The notes below the pieces were generated by a model that was not told where the DNA came from, searched no databases, and was given only the letters and a program-made list of their open reading frames with translations. 64,000 nt of DNA from Deltaproteobacteria bacterium (GTDB taxonomy: Bacteria; Desulfobacterota; Desulfobacteria; Desulfobacterales; JAHEIW01): contig JAHEIW010000003.1 in the NCBI GenBank assembly GCA_024639185.1, positions 44,247 through 108,246 of the forward strand, given 5' to 3'. The position numbers were made by a program, and so were the translations under genes. Of the stretch, positions 22,975-32,979 are shown piece by piece; the first letter of the stretch is position 1; each line of letters begins with the position of its first letter.

Positions 22975-23883
22975 TTACCAACCGCGATCAGCCAGGGTTT
23001 CCCCTTCGGCCAATGTGCTGACACTGATACCGACCATGGGCTCACCCAGATGTTGACTGATCTCAGCCAGGATTTTCGGATCCTTGTAGTGGGTGGTGGC
23101 TTCAACAATCGCCTTTGCCCGGCGGGCCGGATCGGCGGATTTAAAAATACCGGAGCCCACAAATACGCCATCTACGCCGATTTGCATCATCAAGGCAGCA
23201 TCCGCCGGCGTGGCAATGCCACCGGCCGCAAAATTAACCACCGGCAAACGGCCCAGTTCTTTGGTGTGTTTGACGACTTCATAGGGTGCACCCAAATCCT
23301 TGGCATAAGCCATTAGCTCATCGTCCGGTTTGGCTTTTAAATCACGGATGGCGCCCAATACCGTGCGTGCATGGCGCACCGCCTCGACAATATCACCGGT
23401 TCCGGCCTCACCTTTTGTTCGAATCATGGCGGCCCCTTCACCGATCCGGCGCAGCGCCTCACCCAGATCCCGGCAGCCGCAGACAAACGGAATCGTAAAA
23501 GGATGCTTGTCGATATGATGGCGCTCATCGGCCGGGGTCAACACCTCACTTTCATCCACATAATCAACGCCAATGGCTTCTAAAATCTGAGCCTCTACAA
23601 AATGACCGATGCGACATTTGGCCATCACCGGTATACTGACCGACTGCATAATTTCTTTGATCAATGCCGGATCGGACATACGGGCTACACCGCCATGCTC
23701 GCGGATATCTGCCGGAACCCGCTCCAGGGCCATCACCGCAACGGCACCGGCTTCCTCGGCAATGACAGCATGCTCGACGGATACCACATCCATAATGACG
23801 CCGCCTTTGAGCATCTGTGCCAGCCCGCTTTTGACGGTGAAGCTGCCCACCCTGTCATCTGATTTTTTTTCATTCGTTTCCAT
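22975..23883 (-). CDS. pdxS: Pyridoxal 5'-phosphate synthase lyase subunit
   Basis: [64 protein letters not shown]. Confidence 0.98.
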   Translation of the reverse strand: METNEKKSDDRVGSFTVKSGLAQMLKGGVIMDVVSVEHAVIAEEAGAVAVMALERVPADIREHGGVARMSDPALIKEIMQSVSIPVMAKCRIGHFVEAQILEAIGVDYVDESEVLTPADERHHIDKHPFTIPFVCGCRDLGEALRRIGEGAAMIRTKGEAGTGDIVEAVRHARTVLGAIRDLKAKPDDELMAYAKDLGAPYEVVKHTKELGRLPVVNFAAGGIATPADAALMMQIGVDGVFVGSGIFKSADPARRAKAIVEATTHYKDPKILAEISQHLGEPMVGISVSTLAEGETLADRGW

Positions 23884-24015
23884 TGGATTTCCCCCCCGGT
23901 GAAATGAAATTCAGGTGCTTGATTTGAGTTGCGGCTATAGTAGCGGGTGTGTTAAAGAAAAAACAGATACAGATAATTATAAAAATAAGCATAACAGTTT
24001 GGCTGTTCCCAGAAA

Positions 24016-24035
24016 GGCGAAACACCCATTTCGCC
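24016..24035. promoter_or_regulatory. Candidate operator palindrome between pdxS and the MocR-type gene
   Basis: GGCGAAA-CACCCA-TTTCGCC. Confidence 0.3.
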
Positions 24036-24086
24036 CAATAGATGCTATTTTAGGGCCTAAAAACAAACGGTTTTAGCGGAGAAAAT

Positions 24087-25541
24087 ATGGATCCAGTCAA
24101 AAAAACATTTCGTTATCGACATCTGGCCGAAGAGATTGAACAAAAAATTCTGAGCGGGACGTACCAGCCCGGAGAGCGGCTACCTTCGATCCGCAAACTG
24201 CACAAGCAATCCAACCTGAGTATTTCCACGATCTATCATGCCTACCTGGAACTGGAGTCCATGGGACTGGTTGAGGCCCGACCCAAATCCGGCTATTACG
24301 TTAACCCCGTCGCCCTGCAAAACCTAAAAATCCCGCGATTCAAAAAAGAGTCCTTTCCGCCTAAAAAAGTCAGATTGTCATCCATGATAAATTCGGTCAT
24401 ATCGGCCATCAGCAACCCTTATCTGTTGCCCCTGGGCTCGACGGTGGTCGATGCGAAACTAATGCCCTTCAAGCACTTTTCCAGAATCCTGAAAAATCTC
24501 TCCCATGTGGAATTACAATCCATGATCTCATATTCTCCCTCGGAGGGGTATGCTGAGCTTCGCCGTCAGATTGCACTGCGAACAGTGGGCGTTTTGGAAG
24601 GCATCGCGCCGGAAGATATTATTATTACCAATGGCTGCATGGAAGCAGTGGCCCTGTCCATGCTGGCCATTGCACGGCCGGGGGGTACCATCGCGGTTGA
24701 AACCCCGACGAATTTTGGTTTTCTGCAGTTGCTGCAGGAACTGGGGCTCCTGGTAATGGAGGTGCCGGCTGATCCCAGATATGGTGTGGATTTAGACGAA
24801 CTGGAAAAAATTTTTTGCCGCAACACCATCAAGGCCTGCCTGCTGATACCGAATTTTCACAATCCCCTGGGCGCCCTGATGCCCGACGATCATAAGATCA
24901 GATTGATTCAATTAATCAATCAATATGACATTGCGGTGATCGAGGATGACATCAGCTCCGAGTTGCATTTTGGGCCTAAACGGCCGATGCCCTTAAAATC
25001 ATATGATACGCAGGACCGGGTGATCACGTGCTCATCCTTTTCAAAGACCCTGGCACCGGGTTTGCGAATCGGTTGGGCCATTCCGGGCAAGCGATACATG
25101 GAAAAGGTTCAGAATTTAAAAGCCGCCACAACGGTTTCGACCTCAACCCTGGATCAATACATGATATCACAATACCTGGCCGAAGGGGCTTTTGAGCGTT
25201 ACAGCAGGCGGTTGAGGCACTTGCTGAAAAAGCAGGTCGTCAGAACCGCTTTTGCCATCCAAAAACATTTCCCACCGGGCACGCGTCTGGCCATACCTGA
25301 AGGCGGGACCCTTTTGTGGGTCGAGCTCCCTTTGCAGGTCGACGGCTTGCAGGTATACCGCAAGGCCCTTGAGCATCATATTGCCATCATTCCCGGGGTG
25401 GTATGCTCCAACGCCGGGCAATTTAAAAATTTTATCCAGATCAGCTGCGGGTCACCGGTTACAGAAGATATGGAAAGGGGAATAAAGCGATTGGGTGAGA
25501 TCGTATTTGATTTTTCGGACGCCAAACGGCCAGCATCTTAA
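24087..25541 (+). CDS. MocR/PdxR-type regulator (GntR wHTH plus aminotransferase domain)
   Basis: GTYQPGERLPSIRKLHKQSNLSISTIYHAYLELESMGLVEARPKSGYYV; NFHNPLGALMP, SSFSKTLAPGLRIGW; divergent from pdxST. Confidence 0.93.
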   Translation: MDPVKKTFRYRHLAEEIEQKILSGTYQPGERLPSIRKLHKQSNLSISTIYHAYLELESMGLVEARPKSGYYVNPVALQNLKIPRFKKESFPPKKVRLSSMINSVISAISNPYLLPLGSTVVDAKLMPFKHFSRILKNLSHVELQSMISYSPSEGYAELRRQIALRTVGVLEGIAPEDIIITNGCMEAVALSMLAIARPGGTIAVETPTNFGFLQLLQELGLLVMEVPADPRYGVDLDELEKIFCRNTIKACLLIPNFHNPLGALMPDDHKIRLIQLINQYDIAVIEDDISSELHFGPKRPMPLKSYDTQDRVITCSSFSKTLAPGLRIGWAIPGKRYMEKVQNLKAATTVSTSTLDQYMISQYLAEGAFERYSRRLRHLLKKQVVRTAFAIQKHFPPGTRLAIPEGGTLLWVELPLQVDGLQVYRKALEHHIAIIPGVVCSNAGQFKNFIQISCGSPVTEDMERGIKRLGEIVFDFSDAKRPAS

Positions 25542-25574
25542 TTTTTAGCGAGGCATCAGCGATCAACAATTGGT

Positions 25575-25748
25575 TTATTGAATATCATCGACGGTGTAGG
25601 TGCCCCATTGTCCGATTTTGACGATACCGTCTTCTTCCAAGCCCTCTTGAATCGATTGAAATACCGCATCAACCGCTTTGGCAGCCGTCTTTTTGGGAAG
25701 ATCATCCAGCTTTTCGGCCACTCTTTTGACCAATTCGGTTTTATTCAT
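25575..25748 (-). CDS. Short HU-family-like protein lacking the beta-arm (57 aa)
   Basis: Manual translation MNKTELVKRVAEKLDDLPKKTAAKAVDAVFQSIQEGLEEDGIVKIGQWGTYTVDDIQ*; AAAGAGGTG RBS; not in ORF track. Confidence 0.75.
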   Translation of the reverse strand: MNKTELVKRVAEKLDDLPKKTAAKAVDAVFQSIQEGLEEDGIVKIGQWGTYTVDDIQ

Positions 25749-25776
25749 CTGCACCTCTTTGTGTTGAAGTAAAAAA

Positions 25777-26007
25777 TGGCTTTAAAACGGTCTATTATGG
25801 TCGATGGCACGGCGCAAATCGATTAAAAAGTGGAGCGTACATATCGTGGCTTGAAGCCACTCCCACATCTATTCGTAAACAGGGTTGGTTATCATGTTCG
25901 TATCCATAAAAATTTGTGGGAGCGGCATCTTGCCGCGATATTCGAGTATTTTAAACCAGCTCGGAACACAGCCATCAGCCATATGAGGCGGTCTCAAAGC
26001 TATTTCT
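25777..26007. repeat. Composite nested palindrome with REP-like core
   Basis: Outer arms AAATGGCTTTAAAACGGTC...ATGGTCGATGGC / GCCATCAGCCATATGAGGCGGTCTCAAAGCTATTT; inner ATCGTGGCTTGAAGCCACTCCCACA / TTGTGGGAGCGGCATCTTGCCGCGAT. Confidence 0.85.
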
Positions 26008-26428
26008 ATTTCCAGCCAATGACCTGATACCCTTTATCCCGCAAACACTGCTCAACGAAGCGGCGCTCAATTTCATCCGGGTCGCCTGATTTCCAGGCAC
26101 CCCGCATCAATCCGCCTGCACCGCCGCCGGCGGCACCGGCTGCCAAACCGCGGCCTGTGCGGCCCCTGACGGCGCCGATCGCTCCGCCGATCGCTGCTCC
26201 TGTGGCAGCCCCCTTGCCTGTTGATACGGCCACATTCTTGCCGGCATCGGTTTCATGGCCATGATCGGCCGCCAGCTGAATACAGTCATCAATATCGGCG
26301 ATGGCTACAGATTCGCCTGCCGACTTGTAAGTGTAATTTGGATAAAGAACCGGGCGTTTTTTTGAACAGGCGGCCATCACAATGATGATGGTGAACAGGC
26401 AAACGGTCATTGTCAAATATTTTTTCAT
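26006..26428 (-). CDS. Glycine-zipper lipoprotein
   Basis: Lipobox VMAACS; GAATGAAIGGAIGAVRGRTGRGLAAGAAGGGAGG. Confidence 0.75.
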   Translation of the reverse strand: MKKYLTMTVCLFTIIIVMAACSKKRPVLYPNYTYKSAGESVAIADIDDCIQLAADHGHETDAGKNVAVSTGKGAATGAAIGGAIGAVRGRTGRGLAAGAAGGGAGGLMRGAWKSGDPDEIERRFVEQCLRDKGYQVIGWK

Positions 26429-26717
26429 ATGAGTCGCAGCTTTCAAACCTGCACGCGCGTCACAGCCCCAAAGGGCATGCAGCGTTAACATTAAGAGTTA
26501 CAGGATTTCATAGCATGTAAATGAATAACAAGCTGGGGCTGTATCTGCATAATCGCAACTTATGCTTATTATAAAATCAAAAATGGCGGCGATCAAGACC
26601 ATTGGATGAAAATCGTATTAACCTTTTAACCATTCCATAATCATTCCTTAGTATGACTGACGTTTCCCGGTGAAATGTTGTCGACATATCCCGGTAGTGC
26701 GGTTTATGGTTTCAGGA

Positions 26718-27080
26718 TCATGTCTGGGGGTCGGCCTTTTCGTCCGATTCAGACCTCATACTGCCGAGATCGGGATAACAGGCGGATGGATCATCAGCGG
26801 AGGTAACGTCCGGTAAAGGGTAAAGCTGGCGTCGGCTTGAACCTTTGTGTAATCTTTCATGCAGGAAGTATAATAGATAAGCGATGACGATTCCAAGGAA
26901 AATAAAAAAAGCAACGATTAAAAGGGACTCTACCAGGGTCGCCATAGCGGCACCGAAATTTTCGCTCTTTACCATACGGTATACAACCGTAAAGATGAAC
27001 ACCAGCATGGCCGCAATAAACAAGGCTGCCTGCAAGGGTTTCATCTTACGTCCCTGTCGGCTGATAAGCGGTCGCATCAT
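26718..27080 (-). CDS. Small two-TM membrane protein, function unknown
   Basis: Two hydrophobic segments. Confidence 0.5.
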   Translation of the reverse strand: MMRPLISRQGRKMKPLQAALFIAAMLVFIFTVVYRMVKSENFGAAMATLVESLLIVAFFIFLGIVIAYLLYFLHERLHKGSSRRQLYPLPDVTSADDPSACYPDLGSMRSESDEKADPQT

Positions 27081-27224
27081 TTTCGGCCCCCGGTTGGCTT
27101 TAGATCTTTATCCATTACCGGCTTATTTCGGCCGGTATGGCGCCCGTATGCATAATATATCAATATGTTATGCGTCTATTCCATCGGCCAAATGGGAATA
27201 CCAGGTGGGATTTGGCCGTCTGTG

Positions 27225-27872
27225 TTATTCAAAGGTTAAGGTAGCGACTATTTTTTCCAGTTGATGGAGGCCGGATTCGTCCTGATAGGTCAACGCCATC
27301 ATTAAGGCATATCCTTTCATGATGGTGGCATACTGTCGTTGCCGAATGACAACACCCGGTCCCATGGTGATCTCGGTTTCCATGATGTCAAATGTTACCC
27401 CATCGATGGTCTTTTCATAGATCTCTTTCGGATAAGAGACTTTCATACGGCTGAATTTCATCAATTTTTTTGCATGGTAATGGTAATCGCTACCTCTTTT
27501 GATACCGGGTGCATGTTTTACTTTTTCGGCAATCAACATGATTCCCGGGTTGGTGGTAACAGCCGCTCCGGGTGGATGTTCGTAAGCTGTTAACAAATTG
27601 ATGCTTTGGAGATCTGCCGCTTTGATGGCGGCCTTCAAACTTTTATTCTCCCCGGCGACAATTTCGCCGCCGCGTTTCATTATTTCCAGCCGGGATTCCA
27701 GATCCAGAACGTGCCAGGAATCCGGGATGCTGAGCATCAGATCAAAAAAGGTATTGGTGTAGTTGCCGGTCTCAAACGTTCCGAAATCAATCGCTTTTTT
27801 ATCACTGCAACTGGTCATCGAAACGCTGCAAACCAGCCATACGACCAGCATCATGCGTCGCACAATTTTCAT
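27225..27872 (-). CDS. Predicted lipoprotein, function unknown
   Basis: Lipobox SVSMTSCSDK. Confidence 0.6.
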   Translation of the reverse strand: MKIVRRMMLVVWLVCSVSMTSCSDKKAIDFGTFETGNYTNTFFDLMLSIPDSWHVLDLESRLEIMKRGGEIVAGENKSLKAAIKAADLQSINLLTAYEHPPGAAVTTNPGIMLIAEKVKHAPGIKRGSDYHYHAKKLMKFSRMKVSYPKEIYEKTIDGVTFDIMETEITMGPGVVIRQRQYATIMKGYALMMALTYQDESGLHQLEKIVATLTFE

Positions 27873-28135
27873 TTTTCAGCGGTCCTTACAAATTTTTGTC
27901 AATTCCGTATCGATACCGAGCAAATGCATTGAATACACAATATAGAGTATATCGGAAAACCCTGCACACTGCAATTTTTTCTGCTCGCCATGTGTATTAA
28001 AGCGCAACTCTCCGATTGCTGATGCCGGCACCAGTGCTTATGTTTTTCCAGTCAAAAGAATTCGGAAAAAGACCATTTTTCTGCGGGTTCAACGGGCGAA
28101 ACGGAAAAACCGGTCAATTGATATGGGAGGTCATC

Positions 28136-28546
28136 ATGGAAGTGTTAAACTGGCAAGAGTGTGAAGATGTTCAGATAAAAAAATTCCCTTATCGGGGCCA
28201 GCAACTTGATGTCAAAGGCATTAGCATTCGCTGGCTGTCAAAGCACGGTGATGACGGTACCGGCTATCCGGAGTATGGTCTGCGGTTTTTTACGGCCCAA
28301 CCCGGCGGAGAGATCCCCATCCACAATCATTTCTATCACCAGACCATGTACATCCTCAGCGGCCGCTTTGAGTGCTACCAGTATGATCCTCAAACCGATG
28401 AAGTTGTCAAAAAATCGGTTTGCGGTGCCGGTGATGTGATCTATGTACCCAGCCTGGAGCCCCATGGCATGAAAAATATCAGCGATAGTGAATCAGCCAC
28501 TTTTTTGTGCTGTATCTGTAATGTTTACGACAACGCGGGTGAGTAG
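28136..28546 (+). CDS. Cupin-domain protein
   Basis: GGEIPIHNHFYHQTMYILSGRFECYQYDP, VYVPSLEPHGMKN; start preceded by GGGAGG. Confidence 0.88.
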   Translation: MEVLNWQECEDVQIKKFPYRGQQLDVKGISIRWLSKHGDDGTGYPEYGLRFFTAQPGGEIPIHNHFYHQTMYILSGRFECYQYDPQTDEVVKKSVCGAGDVIYVPSLEPHGMKNISDSESATFLCCICNVYDNAGE

Positions 28547-28607
28547 CAAAGGTGTTTTTGCACATGGCAAGGGCATTGCTGCTTAGCACGCAACTGCACG
28601 GCTGCTG

Positions 28608-29024
28608 TTAATTGTTCGCCGGTAACATTCCGAAATGCCTTACTTTGTTCATCACCAATTGGGTTTCAAGTGGTTTTACCATAAAATCATCGCAGCCATC
28701 CCTCAGACAGGCCATCACCATTTCTTTTTGTGACACGCCGCTGACCATGATAATTTTTGCCTTGAGTTTGTCCGGAATCCCTTTATTTTTTTCAAGTTCC
28801 CGAATTTTAGTTAAAACCTGGCTTCCATTCATTTCGGGCATTAAAATATCCAGGAAAATGAGGTCGAAGGGTCGCCAATCCTGCCAGGCTTTTTTGAATG
28901 CGGACAGCGCTGCTTTGCCGCTATCGGCTGTTTCGCATTCTCCCATTTTTGCGACCATCGACTTTAACAGTTTTCGGGTGGGTTCGTCATCGTCAATAAC
29001 CAAGACTCTCATGGGGTCCTCCAA
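28608..29024 (-). CDS. Single-domain response regulator (REC)
   Basis: VLVIDDDEPTRKLL, DLIFLDILMPEMNGSQV, KIIMVSGV, DDFMVKPLE. Confidence 0.92.
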   Translation of the reverse strand: MEDPMRVLVIDDDEPTRKLLKSMVAKMGECETADSGKAALSAFKKAWQDWRPFDLIFLDILMPEMNGSQVLTKIRELEKNKGIPDKLKAKIIMVSGVSQKEMVMACLRDGCDDFMVKPLETQLVMNKVRHFGMLPANN

Positions 29025-29188
29025 ATTTTTTGCAAATCTAACATACTACTAAAGTATCGGTTATTTATACAAAAACTTAAGAAAAACGCCTTCGGTGATG
29101 GTCAATCAGCTGGCTTGACGGTCGGGTCGAAACGGTGAATCAAATCCAGCCGGAGCGGTTTTGAAAATGGAAGGCGACATTTTTTGAA

Positions 29189-31234
29189 TCAGCTAAAATG
29201 CTCTAAAATAATTCCTGTTCGGCTGGGCAAATAAAGGCTTAAAAAATGGGTCTTTGCCCGGGTGCCTTTTTGCGGCTGGGTTAAATGCTCCTGGCCGATT
29301 TCCAGGCGGCCGTGACCGCCGTATCGGGGATCGTCGCTGGAAAGCAGCATGCGATAGGCGCCTGGCGCGGTTTCAATGCGGTAGTCAGGGTAGGACTGTT
29401 GAGGGTGAAAATTAAAAGCAAACAAGAGGTCGGCCCGCTGAAATATGATAATCTTGTTGTCGTCGTATTCATACAGCAGGCGCAGGTTGTCGCTGTCCAG
29501 TAGATGGTGGGAAGCGGCCATCTGGATCATATCGCGGTCAAAGCATGCCAGAAATTGGTATTTTAAATTCGGATCGTCGACCAGGTGCCATTGACGGCGG
29601 GCGTAATGATACGACCAGTTGTTGCCTTCCCGGGGAAAATCGATCCATTCCGGATGACCGAATTCATTCCCCATGAAATTTAAATAACCATTGCCGGCGG
29701 TTGTCAGGGTGATCAAACGGATCATTTTTTGCAGCGCCAGGCCGCGGTCGACTTTCAAATTTTCAAAATCGACATGCATCTGGTCGTACATATCGGCGCC
29801 GATCAAACGGAAAATGAGGGATTGGTCCCCCACCAGTGCCTGGTCGTGAGATTCGGCATAGCTGATGGTTTTTTCATCGCTGCGCCGATTGGTGAGCTCG
29901 TGCCACAAGTGCCCAAGCGGCCAATCCTCGTCAGATACTTCCTTGATCAATTTAATCCACAGATCTGGTACGCCCATGGCAAACCGAAAGTCAAATCCAA
30001 AGCCGCCGTTGTCAGCCGCTGCAGCCAGGCCCGGCATCCCGCTGACATCCTCGGCAATTGAAATGGCATCCGGGCGGACCGCGTGGATGACTTCATTGGC
30101 CAGCGCCAGATAAACCAGTGCATCTTCGTCTACCTGATCATTGAAATAATCATCGTAGGATGTAAAAGCCTTACTCAGGCCGTGGTGCACATACAGCATG
30201 CTGGTGATCCCATCGAAGCGAAATCCATCCAGCTGGTATTCATCCAGCCAGAAGCGACAGTTGGACAGCAAAAAGTGCAGTACCTGGTACTTGCCGTAAT
30301 CAAAGCATCGCGAGTCCCACAGCTCGTGAAGCCCCCGCGAACCCTCATGAAAATACTGATACAGGGTGCCGTCAAAGCGGCTGAGGCCTTCCACCTCGTT
30401 TGAGACGGAATGGGAGTGAATCAGATCCACAATAACGGCCAGTCCGGACCCATGGGCTGCATCGATGAGGGCCTTGAAGTCCTCCGGGGTCCCGAATCGC
30501 GAAGATGCCGCAAAGAAATTGGACACTTGATAGCCGAAAGACCCGTAATAGGGGTGCTCCGGAATGGCCATGATCTGAAGCGTGTTGTATCCGGAGGCGG
30601 CCACCCGGGGCAGGATATGCTCGCTAAATTCTAAATACGATCCAATTTTGCCCTCTTCCTGGGCCATGCCGATGTGAACTTCATAAATCAGGGGCGCATC
30701 AAACGTGCGTTTGAAATTGTTGTACTGCCACCGGTAGGGTGATTGCGGCCGCCAGACCTGGGCGTTGAAAATAAGCGATCGGGGGTCCTGGACCACACGC
30801 CGGGCATAAGCGGGAATGCGATCCCCCTGGCCTCCGGGCCAATGGACACGCAGGCGATACAGGGCAGCGTGCTGAAGCTTTTCGGCCGGCAGCTGGATTT
30901 CCCAGACGCCGTCCGGGCAGGGCTTGAGGGCAAAGTCTTCTTTTTCCTGCCAGCCGGACATATCGCCGATCAAAAACACGGCAGTGGCGTTGGGTGCCCA
31001 CTCGCGAAAAACCCATTGATCATTTTCAAAATGCAGACCGAAATATTCGTGCCCGGAAGCAAAGTCCGCCAGAGATGTGTGTCCGCCGGTCAGCCGCTGT
31101 CGGGTTTGGGCAATATTATTCAAGCGCCGGAAAATGATGTCCCGATAGGGTTCCAGATACGGGTCGCTATTCAACAGACGTTGCAGCGCCGCCTTGATCT
31201 GGTCGTGCTGGATTTCTGGTTGATGTGATGTCAT
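29189..31234 (-). CDS. glgB: 1,4-alpha-glucan branching enzyme, eukaryotic-like subtype
   Basis: GH13 motifs DGFRFDGITSMLYVHHG, AEDVSGMP, YAESHDQALVGD; YLNFMGNEFGHPEWIDFPREGNNWSYHYARRQW. Confidence 0.93.
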   Translation of the reverse strand: MTSHQPEIQHDQIKAALQRLLNSDPYLEPYRDIIFRRLNNIAQTRQRLTGGHTSLADFASGHEYFGLHFENDQWVFREWAPNATAVFLIGDMSGWQEKEDFALKPCPDGVWEIQLPAEKLQHAALYRLRVHWPGGQGDRIPAYARRVVQDPRSLIFNAQVWRPQSPYRWQYNNFKRTFDAPLIYEVHIGMAQEEGKIGSYLEFSEHILPRVAASGYNTLQIMAIPEHPYYGSFGYQVSNFFAASSRFGTPEDFKALIDAAHGSGLAVIVDLIHSHSVSNEVEGLSRFDGTLYQYFHEGSRGLHELWDSRCFDYGKYQVLHFLLSNCRFWLDEYQLDGFRFDGITSMLYVHHGLSKAFTSYDDYFNDQVDEDALVYLALANEVIHAVRPDAISIAEDVSGMPGLAAAADNGGFGFDFRFAMGVPDLWIKLIKEVSDEDWPLGHLWHELTNRRSDEKTISYAESHDQALVGDQSLIFRLIGADMYDQMHVDFENLKVDRGLALQKMIRLITLTTAGNGYLNFMGNEFGHPEWIDFPREGNNWSYHYARRQWHLVDDPNLKYQFLACFDRDMIQMAASHHLLDSDNLRLLYEYDDNKIIIFQRADLLFAFNFHPQQSYPDYRIETAPGAYRMLLSSDDPRYGGHGRLEIGQEHLTQPQKGTRAKTHFLSLYLPSRTGIILEHFS

Positions 31235-31325
31235 AAGTTCTACCGTGCAGGCAGATTCTCCCGCCATCGCTGGGGCTTTCGCTGCTGTTAAACGTCTAGT
31301 GCGGTCGGTAAGCCTTTTAATGCTA

Positions 31326-32888
31326 TTACGTTTCCGGATTGAAACTTGCTCTGCAAGCATCCGGGTTGGGCCTGTTTTCAACAATCAGCGGGCGTTCGAG
31401 CATCCGTTCGTAAAGCGCTATATATTCGCGCGCCGTATGGGCATGGGTGAAGGTTTCGGCACTTTCTTTCATAATGCGCCGGATTTGTTGATTTTTGATG
31501 GTTTTTGGCAGGTTGTAAAAATTCATGGCCTGCTCGATGGCCCAAAAAAGACCACTGGAATCGAAGTTCTTAAACAAAAAGCCGTTTCCGTGGTCGTCGA
31601 GTGCGTCCAGGTCAGCGATGGTATCGTGAATGCCGCCGGTGTCGTGGGCTACCGGCAGGGCGCCGTAAATGGGCGCGATCATCTGCGGCAGCCCGCAGGG
31701 CTCAAAGCTTGAGGGCATCAGGATAAAATCGGCGGCGGCATACGCCAGGTGCTCCAGGCGAAAATCAAAATTGCATATGGCCACACGCTTTTCCAAACTA
31801 TGAAAATTTACAATGTCCCGGAAGACTGCCTGGTAATCACCATTGGCCACAAAGACAATTTGCAAATTTTGTTGCCAGTAAGTTGAGAGCACCATGTACA
31901 TAATGTCGGCCAGCAAATGGCAGCCCTTTTGAATCGGATCCAGGCGTGATGGCCAAAAAAATACGGGGGCCGCATCATCCTGGATGAGACCCAACTTTTT
32001 TTGAAGAAAGACTTTGTTGGCCTTTTTGCCTGATACAAAATTTTTGGGGCTGTAATTTAGCACCAGTTCCCTGTCTGTGGCAGGGTCAAAAGAAGGATCG
32101 GGCGCATTGAGTATGCCCGCGGCACAATGGGCCTTTACTTTATTGGCCAGTTCCTGCTTGAGCGGGGGATAGACAAAATCATGCCGCCCGTTGATAACTT
32201 CCGTCAGAAAATTGGGGCTGACCACATTCACAAAGTGGGCTGCAAAGACACCGCTGGTCAGCAAATCCACCGGAATGGCTTCCCGGGCCTCTTCATACTG
32301 ATTGGCCATGTTTTCAAAATATAAATTTTGCCAAAAATAGGCGGCATCGATACCGCGATCTTCAATGTACGCCAGGGTGGTTTTGACCGTATGCACATTG
32401 TGGATGGTGAATAGACAGGGGATGCCCATCTGCCGGGCCATGGCCGGGACCAGGCCGGTCATCCAATCATTGCAGTGGATCAAATCGGGCTGTACCCGGG
32501 GGACGATGTTATTGATAACCTCGCGCTGAAACGCCAGTGCCAGCTTGACATTTTCTTCACCATAAGCAGAATAAACGCGGTTAACATAATAAAATGCGCG
32601 ATCCTCGGCCAGGTGGATGCGATCATCGGGCATTTTTCGACGGATCGTGCGAAATTCTTTTTGCAGAACCGGTGCCAGGCCGTCGCTGAAAATAGAGCGA
32701 TAATCCGGTATGGCGACATGCACGTCAGCGCCCTGCTCAAACAAGGCTGTGACCAGCGCGGCTGACACATCGGCCAGCCCGCCGGCTTTGGCCGTAAAAA
32801 AGGAGGCCAACCCGCCCATGCGGTCCGGCAGGTAGGTCACTTCGGGGGTCACCACCAGCACCCGCGGGTTGCACGGCACCTCTACCAT
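31326..32888 (-). CDS. glgA: Glycogen/starch synthase
   Basis: TPEVTYLP, KAGGLADVSAAL, HCNDWMTGLVPA, FILMPSSFEPCGLPQMIAPIYGALPVAHDTGGIHDTI. Confidence 0.94.
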   Translation of the reverse strand: MVEVPCNPRVLVVTPEVTYLPDRMGGLASFFTAKAGGLADVSAALVTALFEQGADVHVAIPDYRSIFSDGLAPVLQKEFRTIRRKMPDDRIHLAEDRAFYYVNRVYSAYGEENVKLALAFQREVINNIVPRVQPDLIHCNDWMTGLVPAMARQMGIPCLFTIHNVHTVKTTLAYIEDRGIDAAYFWQNLYFENMANQYEEAREAIPVDLLTSGVFAAHFVNVVSPNFLTEVINGRHDFVYPPLKQELANKVKAHCAAGILNAPDPSFDPATDRELVLNYSPKNFVSGKKANKVFLQKKLGLIQDDAAPVFFWPSRLDPIQKGCHLLADIMYMVLSTYWQQNLQIVFVANGDYQAVFRDIVNFHSLEKRVAICNFDFRLEHLAYAAADFILMPSSFEPCGLPQMIAPIYGALPVAHDTGGIHDTIADLDALDDHGNGFLFKNFDSSGLFWAIEQAMNFYNLPKTIKNQQIRRIMKESAETFTHAHTAREYIALYERMLERPLIVENRPNPDACRASFNPET

Positions 32889-32944
32889 TTTAATGTGCCT
32901 TTCTCTTGATTGTGATCATTGGTAGAAAAACTTAAATTAGGAAA

Positions 32945-32979
32945 ATCCGCAATCCGCAATCTAAAATCCAAAATCGTCT
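32945..32979. repeat. Heptamer array ATCCGCA ATCCGCA ATCTAAA ATCCAAA ATCGTCT
   Basis: Direct reading, strict 7-nt phase, between glgP and glgA. Confidence 0.85.

Noticed and set aside
27763-27945. Small plus-strand ORF opposite the lipoprotein gene
   Set aside because: No RBS or domain signal; shadow ORF
30688-31228. Alternative-frame ORFs inside glgB
   Set aside because: GC-rich shadow frames; sequence lacks any known fold features
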